A stretch of DNA of 23,355 nucleotides from an uncultured Collinsella sp. Its GTDB lineage: Bacteria; Actinomycetota; Coriobacteriia; Coriobacteriales; Coriobacteriaceae. Of the stretch, positions 1 to 6,807 are shown one piece after another. Position 1 is the stretch's first letter, and each line of letters opens with the position of its first letter. The stretch spans positions 1 through 23,355 of the forward strand of contig UQKY01000029.1 of the NCBI GenBank assembly GCA_900541785.1. Direction: 5' to 3'. Below the pieces are notes generated by a model, which worked only from the letters and a program-made list of their open reading frames with translations, searched no databases and had not been told where the DNA came from. The position numbers were made by a program, and so were the translations under genes.

Positions 1-85
1 GTTGCGCTGAGTCCTGAGGCTGTTGCAATGAAAATGAGAATCAAGGCACGCTGTTCATGTTCGAGACAATATGACTTTTTGCCCG

Positions 86-113
86 TTGTAAACGGAGTCG
101 CGATGGGTATTCT
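86..113 (+). promoter_or_regulatory. Possible promoter of the first HAD gene
   Basis: A TTGTAA box (86-91) and a TATTCT box (108-113) are separated by 16 bases, about 45 bases ahead of the chosen start codon. Both hexamers are imperfect, so this is a weak prediction. Bases 1-85 hold nothing else I can recognise. Confidence 0.35.
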
Positions 114-157
114 GTATGATGGCTCAGACAAGGCTGTTCAATGACAGGGAGGCATAT

Positions 158-1000
158 ATGGCAATCAAAGCCATCGCGATGGATATCGACGGTACGCTCA
201 CCAACGATCAGAAAGTGATTAGCCCGCGTACGCGCGAGAAGCTGCTCGCGGCGCAGGAGTCGGGCATTAAGCTCATTTTGGCTTCGGGCCGTCCCGCATG
301 GGGGCTGCACGCCTTGGCGCAAGAGCTCGACCTTCAAAACCATGACGGTCTGCTGGTGGCCTTTAACGGCGCACACGTCGTCGATGCCCAGACCGACGAG
401 GTGCTGTTCGATCAGGCTATGCCTGCCGACGAATTGCATCGCCTGATTGATCACCTGCGTAATTTTGACGTGATCCCTATGATTTCGCTCGGTCGCGATT
501 TGCACGTCGAGGACTCGTACCATTGCATGATCACGCTGCCTGACGGCTCGCAGAAGAATATCGTCAAGTATGAGCGCGACGCGTGCGATCTTAAGATTCG
601 CGAGGTGGAGAGCCTGCATGAGGTCGCTGATGCTTATCCCGTGGACAAGCTGCTGACGGCGGGCGATCCGGCCTACCTGCAGGCGCATTACGAGGAGATG
701 TATGCGCCCTTTAAGCAGACGCTTTCGGGCATGTTTACGGCCGACTGGTACTTTGAGTACACGGCGCCCGGTATCGACAAGGCCCGCGCACTCGAGGGTG
801 CCCTGCCCAAGCTCGGCATCGATGCCAGTGAGGTCGTATCGTTTGGCGACGGCCAGAATGACAAGTCTATGATTGAGTGGGCCGGAACCGGTGTTGCCAT
901 GGGCAACGCCGTCGATGAGGTCAAGGCTGTGGCCCAGATGGTGACCGCCAATAATAACGAAGACGGCATTGCGGTGGCGCTGGATAAGCTGCTGGGTTAG
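158..1000 (+). CDS. Cof-type HAD-IIB family sugar-phosphate phosphatase
   Basis: A 280-residue cytosolic phosphatase of the HAD superfamily, Cof/YidA subfamily (IIB cap), expected to hydrolyse small sugar phosphates or related phosphoesters. Visible motifs are the nucleophile motif MDIDGTLT near the N-terminus, a Ser in LILASGRP (motif II), a conserved Lys in VDKLLTAG, and the Mg-binding GDGQNDKSM near the C-terminus. The length is typical for the family. The ATG at 158 is chosen because GGGAGG (147-152) lies at the right distance and the protein begins directly with the core strand; an in-frame ATG at 116 would add an unlikely tail. A strong hairpin terminator follows. The substrate cannot be told from sequence. 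Closeness to a second HAD gene and the Amadori operon suggests, but does not show, a sugar-phosphate role. Confidence 0.92.
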   Translation: MAIKAIAMDIDGTLTNDQKVISPRTREKLLAAQESGIKLILASGRPAWGLHALAQELDLQNHDGLLVAFNGAHVVDAQTDEVLFDQAMPADELHRLIDHLRNFDVIPMISLGRDLHVEDSYHCMITLPDGSQKNIVKYERDACDLKIREVESLHEVADAYPVDKLLTAGDPAYLQAHYEEMYAPFKQTLSGMFTADWYFEYTAPGIDKARALEGALPKLGIDASEVVSFGDGQNDKSMIEWAGTGVAMGNAVDEVKAVAQMVTANNNEDGIAVALDKLLG

Positions 1001-1022
1001 AATCGCCGATAGTGCATGGCTC

Positions 1023-1048
1023 GGGCGTCCGCTTGCGGGCGCCCTTTT
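1023..1048 (+). terminator. Hairpin with T-run, immediately ahead of the next gene
   Basis: The arms GGGCGTCCG (1023-1031) and CGGGCGCCC (1036-1044) pair over 9 bp with one G-U, around a CTTG loop, followed by TTTT. It has the form of a Rho-independent terminator. The T-run ends only 15 bases before the next start codon, which leaves no room for a promoter in between. The hairpin is therefore either read through or acts in the leader of the following gene. Confidence 0.8.
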
Positions 1049-1063
1049 GTTAGGGAGGGTGCC

Positions 1064-1723
1064 GTGTCCGCATTTCCGTTCGACGCCGTTATCTTTGACA
1101 TGGACGGCGTCATTGTCGATACCGAGTATTACTACCTGGGCGAGACTGCCGCGTTTGCCAAGGAGCTTGGGCTTAACCTGACTCAAGAGGAGTTGAACGG
1201 GCAGGTTGGTACCTCGCATCAGTTCTTCCTGCGTATGCTGGTCGATTGGTTTGAGCGCGCCGGGAAGGGGCATTTAACTGGCGAGGAAGCGTTGGCCCGT
1301 TGGGACGAGTGGGCGCATAAGCGTCCGCGCGACTATCAGGCTTTGATTAACCCAGGCGCCGTGGATACGATTCGAGAGCTGCCGCGCCGTGGCGTTCGCG
1401 TGGCGCTTGCCAGCTCGTCTCCCATGGATAGCATCGAGGAAGTGCTCAATGCGTGCGGGCTGTCGGATGCCTTTGAGTATGTGGTGAGCGGCGAGCAGTT
1501 TAAGGAGAGCAAGCCCGAGCCCGACATCTACCTGCATGCGCTGGACCTGCTGGGGCTGCCCGCGAATCGCTGCTGCTGCGTTGAGGATTCGGTGCCTGGC
1601 ATCACTGCCGGCAAGCGAGCCGGCCTGACAGTTATTGCCAAGCGCGAGGAGCGCTTTGGCTTTAGCCAGGATGCCGCGGACAAGATTATCGACCAGCTGC
1701 CGGAGCTGCTCGCGCTTTCTTAG
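1064..1723 (+). CDS. HAD-IA family hydrolase (beta-phosphoglucomutase-like)
   Basis: A 219-residue HAD subfamily IA protein with a helical cap, the group that includes beta-phosphoglucomutase and phosphoglycolate phosphatase. Motifs in order are FDMDGVIVDT (nucleophile Asp plus acid-base Asp), ASSSP (motif II Ser), ESKPEPDIY (motif III Lys) and CVEDSVPG (motif IV acidic pair). DMDGVIVDTE is typical of phosphatases and mutases acting on sugar phosphates. The start is a GTG at 1064, supported by AGGGAGGG (1052-1059) just upstream and by the core strand beginning within six residues. It is preceded by a terminator-like hairpin that must sit in its leader or be read through. The exact substrate is unknown. 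Confidence 0.9.
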   Translation: MSAFPFDAVIFDMDGVIVDTEYYYLGETAAFAKELGLNLTQEELNGQVGTSHQFFLRMLVDWFERAGKGHLTGEEALARWDEWAHKRPRDYQALINPGAVDTIRELPRRGVRVALASSSPMDSIEEVLNACGLSDAFEYVVSGEQFKESKPEPDIYLHALDLLGLPANRCCCVEDSVPGITAGKRAGLTVIAKREERFGFSQDAADKIIDQLPELLALS

Positions 1724-1726
1724 GAG

Positions 1727-1746
1727 CGCGGTAGTTGCGCGTTTTT
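1727..1746 (+). terminator. Weak hairpin terminator after the HAD-IA gene
   Basis: A short CGCG/CGCG stem (727-730 and 738-741 of the second kilobase) with a 7-base loop is followed by TTTTT. The stem is only 4 bp, so termination would be weak. Confidence 0.4.
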
Positions 1747-1774
1747 CGGGTCAGATGAGTAAATACCCGACATT

Positions 1775-1803
1775 TTGGTGCGGCAGCAAGCATACTTTAT
1801 GCT
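1775..1803 (+). promoter_or_regulatory. Probable promoter of the GntR regulator gene
   Basis: TTGGTG (1775-1780) and TATGCT (1798-1803) are separated by 17 bases. Transcription would begin around 1810, inside the first arm of the hairpin at 1807-1843, so the regulator's mRNA would start with, or within, a strong stem-loop. Confidence 0.5.
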
Positions 1804-1806
1804 AAT

Positions 1807-1847
1807 GCGGGCTTAAGGGCTTGTTGAATGCCCTTAAGCCCGCTTTT
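1807..1847 (+). promoter_or_regulatory. Leader stem-loop with T-run ahead of gntR
   Basis: Perfect 14-bp arms, GCGGGCTTAAGGGC (1807-1820) and its complement (1830-1843), enclose a 9-base loop and are followed by TTTT. The ribosome binding site begins about 14 bases later. It could terminate transcription from the HAD gene, attenuate gntR, or stabilise the 5' end of its mRNA. Position alone does not decide. Confidence 0.75.
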
Positions 1848-1873
1848 GACTTAATTGGGCTGGGAGAGGGTAT

Positions 1874-2617
1874 ATGCCACCGACTGAAGGACTAACTGAC
1901 GGTAAAGCAGCGATACCGCTGTACCAACAGGTTATCGATATCATTAAAAACGAAATCAATTCCGGTGCCTACAAGGCGGGCGCGCGGATACCCAACGAAT
2001 TCGAATTGGCTGAGAACTATAAAGTTGGCCGCGTTACCGTGCGACGCGCTATTGAGGAGCTCGTCCAGCAGGGCTATCTAACGAAGCGGCAGGGGAAAGG
2101 CACGTTTGTCAATGCCCCCAAGCTTAAGCGCAAGATTCGCCAGAAGGATGACGTTCAGAGTTTTTCGGACGCATGCCGCGTTAACGGAATGGAACCGGGG
2201 GCGCGTGTCATTTCGAGAAAGATACTGCCGGCGGATTCCACCGAAGCACAGTTCTTTGGTGTTCCCGTTGGAACTGACTTGATTTGCGTTGAGCGCGTGC
2301 GTACTGCCGATGGCGTCCCTGTCATGCTCGAGAACAACATATACGTTTACGAGGAGAACGCCTATCTATCAACGGCACCTCTATCTAACCAATCCATTTT
2401 TGAGTTCGTGCGCAACCGGACGGGCCGCACGCCCGCGTTTACCGACCCGTGCACGCTCGAGATCGCGTGCGCATCGCCCGAGGTCGCTCGGCTGTTGGCA
2501 GTTCCCGTTGGCGAACCCTTGTTTTATATGGAAGCCTTCTTTTTCGATGAGCAGCGGCGGCCGTTTATCATCGGTCGTCAGCGGATCGTTGGGTCTCGCT
2601 ACGTTTTTGACATCTAG
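1874..2617 (+). CDS. GntR/HutC-family regulator (FrlR-like) of the Amadori operon
   Basis: A 247-residue transcription factor. Residues about 15-80 form the GntR winged helix: PLYQQVIDIIKNEI, then PNEFELAENYKVGRVTVRRAIEEL as helix-turn-helix, then GYLTKRQGKGTFV as wing. Residues about 95-245 match a UTRA ligand-binding domain, including ERVRTADGVPVMLENNIY and a C-terminal PFIIGRQRIVGSRYVFDI strand. UTRA regulators usually bind phosphosugars or related metabolites and release DNA on binding. Its place directly upstream of frl-type genes, matching FrlR in E. coli, makes it the likely local regulator. The start ATG follows GGGAGAGGG. The gene is separated from the operon by a perfect 18-bp hairpin, an independent promoter and a palindrome that may be its operator. 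The effector identity is inference. Confidence 0.9.
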   Translation: MPPTEGLTDGKAAIPLYQQVIDIIKNEINSGAYKAGARIPNEFELAENYKVGRVTVRRAIEELVQQGYLTKRQGKGTFVNAPKLKRKIRQKDDVQSFSDACRVNGMEPGARVISRKILPADSTEAQFFGVPVGTDLICVERVRTADGVPVMLENNIYVYEENAYLSTAPLSNQSIFEFVRNRTGRTPAFTDPCTLEIACASPEVARLLAVPVGEPLFYMEAFFFDEQRRPFIIGRQRIVGSRYVFDI

Positions 2618-2625
2618 GACATTGC

Positions 2626-2669
2626 GTATGGAAGCGCCCGGTGGATTATCTCACCGGGCGCTTCCATAC
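2626..2669. other. Perfect 18-bp hairpin without a T-run
   Basis: The arms GTATGGAAGCGCCCGGTG (2626-2643) and its exact complement (2652-2669) flank an 8-base loop. It begins 8 bases after the gntR stop. Neither strand has a T-run after the stem, so it is not a standard intrinsic terminator. It may protect the gntR mRNA 3' end, cause Rho-linked pausing, or be an extragenic palindrome. Confidence 0.8.
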
Positions 2670-2727
2670 CGTTCACGGCGCAAACGCAACCGTTCAACCG
2701 CGTTGCGGCAATCATCTTGAAATTATC

Positions 2728-2756
2728 TTGATGAAGGAAAAAGCTGCTGGTAATCT
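2728..2756 (+). promoter_or_regulatory. Promoter of the Amadori-sugar operon
   Basis: TTGATG (2728-2733) and TAATCT (2751-2756) are 17 bases apart, with an extended -10 TG at 2748-2749. The predicted start of transcription is about 2763, roughly 70 bases ahead of the permease gene and just before the palindrome at 2771. Confidence 0.7.
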
Positions 2757-2770
2757 ATGGGACGTCATAG

Positions 2771-2793
2771 AACGTTTGCATTGTGCAAACGTT
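2771..2793. promoter_or_regulatory. Candidate operator: perfect 10-3-10 palindrome
   Basis: The arms AACGTTTGCA (2771-2780) and TGCAAACGTT (2784-2793) are exact complements with a 3-base centre. The site lies about +8 to +30 relative to the predicted start, a classic repressor position. The nearest specific candidate to bind is the GntR/UTRA protein encoded upstream. A LacI-type or catabolite regulator is an alternative, because the arms also loosely resemble such sites. Confidence 0.65.
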
Positions 2794-2835
2794 GAAGCGA
2801 GATGCGATGCAGTCTCGAGTTCTTTGGAGGTATCT

Positions 2836-4299
2836 ATGTCAGATACGAAGGCGAAGAAGACAAACAGACGTTTTAAGTTCAAATTACCGCATGTCTATAC
2901 GATCATGTTCTTGCTGATCGTTGTCTTTGCGGTCCTGACTTGGATCGTTCCCTCTGGTCAGTATCAGCGCAAGACGATTTCGACAGCGGCGGGCGAGCGT
3001 GAAGTCGCCGTTGCTGGAACCTATGAACAGGTCGATAAGAACTACACCGATTCCGAGACCGGCGAGACCATCAATCTGGGCCAGGATATCTTCGCGGTTC
3101 TGCAAGCGCCCACCAAGGGTATCCAAGAGGCTGCCGACGTCGTTGCGTTCGTCTTATTGATTGGCGGATCGTTTGCGATCATCACCAAGACCAACGCTTT
3201 GAATGCCGGCATGAGCCGTGTGATTAAAAAGCTCAAGAACAAGGACATCCTCATCATTCCCATCACGATGACATTGCTGTCCATTTGCGGCACTACGTTT
3301 GGTATGTCTGAGGAAGCCCTGCCGTTCTATGCCATCTTCATTCCCATCATGATGGGTATCGGTTATGACTCGATGACGGCATTCATCATCTGCTTCCTTG
3401 GTCCTAACCTGGGATATTGTGCTTCGACCATCGACCCGTTTAATGTTTTGATCGCCCAAGGCATCATTGGCATCGAGGGTAATCCGCAACTGTGGCTGCG
3501 CGCCGTTTCTTGGGTCATCTTCACTGCCGTCGGTATCGCATGGGCCATGCGCTACGCCATGCGCGTCAAGAAAAACCCCGAGTCGTCCATTGTGTACGAG
3601 GACGATAAGCTCAAGCGTATTGAGTTTTCCGTGACCGATGCCTCCATCGAGGAAGAGTTCACTATCCGTCAGAAGCTCGTGCTTATCGATTTTGCTTGCG
3701 GTATGGGCATTATCGTCTGGGGTCTTGTTACCCAGGGCTGGTACATGAATGAGATTTCCGCCGTGTTCCTTGGCATGGGCTTGCTTGCCGGTATCCTGGG
3801 CGGTCTTGACCAGCAGACAATCGCAGAGGAGTTCGTTAAGGGTCTCGCCGACTTTGCGTACGCTGCCATCGTTATCGGTATCGCTCGCGGTATTCTGGTC
3901 ATCGCCGAGGGCGGCATGATCATCGACACCATCCTCCAGGCGCTCGCTACCGCGCTCGCCGGTGCACCCGCCGCCGTCTACACCACGTTTATGTATATCG
4001 TCCTTGGCCTGCTCTCTTTGCTGGTTCCCTCGAGTTCTGGCCTGGCGGCGCTCACCATGCCCGTTATGGGCCCCCTGACCGAGCTCATGGGCCTCAATCC
4101 CGAGGCGGCCGTCACCGCGCTCCAGTTTGCCAACCAGACCATCAACACCATCAGCCCCGTGGCGGGCATGACGGTCGCCGGTCTTGCCGTGGCTAGGATT
4201 TCGTTTGGCCAATGGTGGAAGACCATTTGGAAGTTCTTCATTTTCATGGTCGTCTTTGGCGTGATTGTAACGGCAATCTCTGGCATGCTTCCGGTGTAG
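2836..4299 (+). CDS. YfcC/DcuC-type membrane permease of the Amadori operon
   Basis: A 487-residue inner-membrane carrier of the YfcC family (C4-dicarboxylate anaerobic carrier, DcuC-like fold). After a basic cytoplasmic N-terminus the first membrane segment is VYTIMFLLIVVFAVLTWIVPSGQY. Further segments follow, with the family signatures GTTFGMSEEALPFYAIF, GPNLGYCASTIDPFNV and LLVPSSSGLAALTMPVMGPL; the paired re-entrant type regions contain Ser/Thr/Gly-rich turns. The ATG at 2836 follows GGAGG (2826-2830); an upstream in-frame extension to 2641 runs through the promoter and operator and is rejected. It is the first gene of the operon, ending 9 bases before the amidohydrolase. In E. coli the equivalent place is held by FrlA of a different family; in Salmonella, FraA, the fructose-asparagine carrier, is DcuC-like. 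The substrate is inferred to be a fructosyl amino acid. Confidence 0.88.
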   Translation: MSDTKAKKTNRRFKFKLPHVYTIMFLLIVVFAVLTWIVPSGQYQRKTISTAAGEREVAVAGTYEQVDKNYTDSETGETINLGQDIFAVLQAPTKGIQEAADVVAFVLLIGGSFAIITKTNALNAGMSRVIKKLKNKDILIIPITMTLLSICGTTFGMSEEALPFYAIFIPIMMGIGYDSMTAFIICFLGPNLGYCASTIDPFNVLIAQGIIGIEGNPQLWLRAVSWVIFTAVGIAWAMRYAMRVKKNPESSIVYEDDKLKRIEFSVTDASIEEEFTIRQKLVLIDFACGMGIIVWGLVTQGWYMNEISAVFLGMGLLAGILGGLDQQTIAEEFVKGLADFAYAAIVIGIARGILVIAEGGMIIDTILQALATALAGAPAAVYTTFMYIVLGLLSLLVPSSSGLAALTMPVMGPLTELMGLNPEAAVTALQFANQTINTISPVAGMTVAGLAVARISFGQWWKTIWKFFIFMVVFGVIVTAISGMLPV

Positions 4300-4308
4300 G
4301 TGGTTGTG

Positions 4309-5892
4309 ATGTCTGATCGTTTGACGGTCCTGACGTCTAAGAGCGTCTTTACCGGTACGGGGGACCTGCCGTTTGAAGGTTTCGTAGCGGTCCGTGGCAA
4401 TCGAATTGAGGCTGTTGGCACCAAGTGTGAGGTAGCTTCGTATTTGACCCAGGCGGACGAGGTAGTTGACCTGGGCGACCGCACTGTCATGCCCGGCCTG
4501 ATCGATGTGCATACCTTCTATACAGGTTGGGCGCTGCGGACGTTGGGGACTGATCTGTCCGGCATCGATGATGCCAAAGAGGCCGTGTCGCTCTTGCGTG
4601 CATGGAAAGAAGATCATCCGGATTGCGCGGCGGCTTTTGGCCACAACCTACCCGAAACGTTGGCATCGGATGCCGAGAACGCAAATACGGCAGCTGTGTT
4701 TGACGATTGTTTTGGCGATATCCCTGTCGTCTGCTTTACACCGGGTGCGGAGACCTGCGTTCTCAATGCTGCCGCCAGTGCGCGATACGGCTTTACACCC
4801 CAGGCGTGCTATGCCGAGAAGATCTGGCGCATGATGAGCGATTTCCTCGCGCTGCCCGAGGTGCGTGCCGGGTATTCGGACTACATGAGCATGCTTAACG
4901 AGCGCGGCGTTACCGCCATCAAGGAGATGGCGTTTGATGACTACTACGGCTTTGCCGACGAAATGGCTCGCCGTGAGGAATCTGGTGAGCTGACGGTTCG
5001 CGTCTCTATGATGTCGCAGCCGGTGGGTGCCGGTGCAAATCTGGCATATGCCCGCGAGGCGCGAGAGCGCTTCCGGGGACCGTTCGTTCGTTTTTCTGGC
5101 TTCAACCGTATGACCGATCGCGGCGTATGGGCGGGGCTTGCCGAGATGATTGATCCCTATGAGGACACGGCCGATGCGGGCGCTGCCGGCAAGACGGTCG
5201 TCGAGGAGCCAGAGTGGGATCTGATTGAGAACGAGCTGCGTGCAATTGATGCTGACGGCTTCCGATATTCCTTGCATTGCCAGGGCGATGGCGCCGTTCG
5301 TCGCACCGTGGCGCTCTATGCCTCGCTGCCTCGAGACGAGCATGGACGGATGCTTCGTCGCCATGCGATTACCGATCTCGAGAACTCTGACCCGACCGAT
5401 CTTGTCAAGTTTGGCAAGTTAGGTGGAATTTGCGAGGTCTATCCGCAGATTCTGACGCTGGACCGGCGCGAGGATTGCCTGTCGATGATGCGTCGACAAA
5501 TTGGCGAGACGCGACTTTTGCACAGCTGGAATCGCCGCGGCATGGAAGATTCCGGATGCACAGTGTGCTGTGGCACGGATTTGCCGCTGTTGATTCCGAG
5601 CTTGGGCGAGTCAATCTACAGTGCGTGCGGCGGATACTTCGACGACGGACTGCCCGTGAATGAGGTCAACACGCTGACGCTTGTCGAGCTCTTGTGCGCT
5701 TGGACTGCCGGGGGCGCGTACGACCTGATGCGCGAAGACGAGCTGGGTACGCTCGAGGTTGGCAAGCTTGCCGATATCTGCGTGCTCGATCGGGATGTGT
5801 TCGACCTCGATTATCGCGACGCACGCGATCTTGCGGTTGACATGACGATGTCGGACGGACAAATCGTGTTCGATCGAAATAAGGAGGCATAA
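4309..5892 (+). CDS. YtcJ-like amidohydrolase family 3 protein with altered HxH motif
   Basis: A 527-residue cytosolic protein of the amidohydrolase superfamily, closest to the YtcJ/Amidohydro_3 group. It has the N-terminal composite beta domain, VMPGLIDVH at about 60-68, LHCQGDGAV (His 323), RRHAITD (His 352), CCGTDLPLL (Asp 424) and the closing GTLEVGKLADICVLDRD. The usual metal-binding His-x-His after the first strand reads His-Thr-Phe here (codons 4510-4518), so one expected ligand is missing. The ATG at 4309 is chosen for AGGTGG at 4298-4303; a GTG at 4300 is in frame but lacks a ribosome site. The gene sits between the permease and frlC, which suggests it trims or opens an imported glycated compound. 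The substrate and even the catalytic state are unknown. Confidence 0.85.
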   Translation: MSDRLTVLTSKSVFTGTGDLPFEGFVAVRGNRIEAVGTKCEVASYLTQADEVVDLGDRTVMPGLIDVHTFYTGWALRTLGTDLSGIDDAKEAVSLLRAWKEDHPDCAAAFGHNLPETLASDAENANTAAVFDDCFGDIPVVCFTPGAETCVLNAAASARYGFTPQACYAEKIWRMMSDFLALPEVRAGYSDYMSMLNERGVTAIKEMAFDDYYGFADEMARREESGELTVRVSMMSQPVGAGANLAYAREARERFRGPFVRFSGFNRMTDRGVWAGLAEMIDPYEDTADAGAAGKTVVEEPEWDLIENELRAIDADGFRYSLHCQGDGAVRRTVALYASLPRDEHGRMLRRHAITDLENSDPTDLVKFGKLGGICEVYPQILTLDRREDCLSMMRRQIGETRLLHSWNRRGMEDSGCTVCCGTDLPLLIPSLGESIYSACGGYFDDGLPVNEVNTLTLVELLCAWTAGGAYDLMREDELGTLEVGKLADICVLDRDVFDLDYRDARDLAVDMTMSDGQIVFDRNKEA

Positions 5893-5893
5893 G

Positions 5894-6745
5894 ATGTCTG
5901 AATCCAAACCGACGCTGCACCGCGAACAGATTGCGGGCATGAATATCCACTACATCATGTGGTCGCTCGATTACTTCCTTGATGTGCAGCAGCGTTTGGG
6001 CTTTGAGTCCATTGAGCTGTGGTGTGCAGAGCCGCATGTGACGCTCGACCACACGGGCTACTTTGAGGCTGAGGTCCTGGCGAAAAAGGCTGCAGACCGT
6101 GGGCTTAGGTATCGTACTCTGTGTCCCGAGAATGTTGTCTATCCTTGGCAGTACTGCGCACGCAAACCGCTGCATGAACAGCGCAGCTTGGCGTACTTTA
6201 AGCACGGCATTGAGCTTGCCGAGGTACTTGGGTGCGACCGTATGTCCATCAACTCGGGCTGGGGCGACTGGGACGAGGACCGCGAGGAAGCCTGGAAGCG
6301 CAGCCGCGAGCACTTGTCCATTCTGGCGGAGTATGCCGGCGAGCACGGTCTGGTGCTTACGATGGAAAGCCTGCGTCCCGAGGAGAGCAACCTTGTGACG
6401 ACGGTTTCCGATGCGAAGCGCATGATTGACGAGGTCGCGAGCCCGTACTTACAGCCCATGGTTGATACAACCGCGATGGGCGTTGCAGGCGAGACGCTCG
6501 AGGACTGGTTTGCCGCCTTTGGTGATGGGGCAATTCACGAGATGCACTTTATCGACGGTGACCCGTATGGCCATCTGGTGTGGGGCGATGGCAAGCACGA
6601 TATGGACGCTTTTGTCGCCACGCTCAACGCCCATGGTTTCGACGGCATGCTGGGCCAGGAAATCACGGACGGTCGTTACTACGATGATCCGGCGGCGGCA
6701 GATGCCAAGAACATGGCCGCATTCGAGAAATATCTGATTGACTAA
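5894..6745 (+). CDS. frlC: FrlC-like fructosyl-amine 3-epimerase (TIM barrel)
   Basis: A 283-residue xylose-isomerase-like TIM barrel. It resembles E. coli FrlC, which interconverts psicoselysine and fructoselysine, in GFESIELWCAEPHVTLD near residue 36-52, in MESLRPEESNLVT, MVDTTAMG, MHFIDGDPYGHLVWGDGKHD and GQEI. These give the expected metal ligands Glu, Asp, His and Glu of this epimerase family. The start ATG follows the amidohydrolase stop by one base, with AAGGAGG (5881-5887) inside the upstream gene, so translation is probably coupled. It would let the cell use 3-epimers of the main Amadori substrate. An untested alternative is epimerisation of a free ketose. Confidence 0.87.
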   Translation: MSESKPTLHREQIAGMNIHYIMWSLDYFLDVQQRLGFESIELWCAEPHVTLDHTGYFEAEVLAKKAADRGLRYRTLCPENVVYPWQYCARKPLHEQRSLAYFKHGIELAEVLGCDRMSINSGWGDWDEDREEAWKRSREHLSILAEYAGEHGLVLTMESLRPEESNLVTTVSDAKRMIDEVASPYLQPMVDTTAMGVAGETLEDWFAAFGDGAIHEMHFIDGDPYGHLVWGDGKHDMDAFVATLNAHGFDGMLGQEITDGRYYDDPAAADAKNMAAFEKYLID

Positions 6746-6755
6746 AACAACCATC

Positions 6756-6787
6756 GGCCACGCAACCAACGTCATTGATTGCGGGCC
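6756..6787 (+). other. Intercistronic hairpin between frlC and frlB
   Basis: GGCCACGCAA (6756-6765) pairs with TTGCGGGCC (6779-6787) over 9 bp with one bulged A and a 13-base loop. There is no T-run, so it is more likely an mRNA-processing or stabilising structure than a terminator. It lies in the only sizeable gap (62 bases) within the operon. Confidence 0.45.
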
Positions 6788-6807
6788 AAATAAGAAAGGA
6801 ACTGGAT

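Noticed and set aside
41..1273. 410-codon antisense open frame over the HAD genes
   Set aside because: Both HAD genes on the plus strand have full catalytic motifs and ribosome sites, and the antisense product has none.
2641..2835. In-frame upstream extension of the permease
   Set aside because: It would translate through the promoter and palindrome, begin inside the hairpin, and lacks a ribosome site; GGAGG at 2826-2830 marks the real start.
3154..4644. 496-codon open frame antisense to the permease and amidohydrolase
   Set aside because: The sense strand encodes clear membrane and amidohydrolase motifs; the antisense translation is His/Asp/Arg-rich and patternless, typical of GC-rich shadows.
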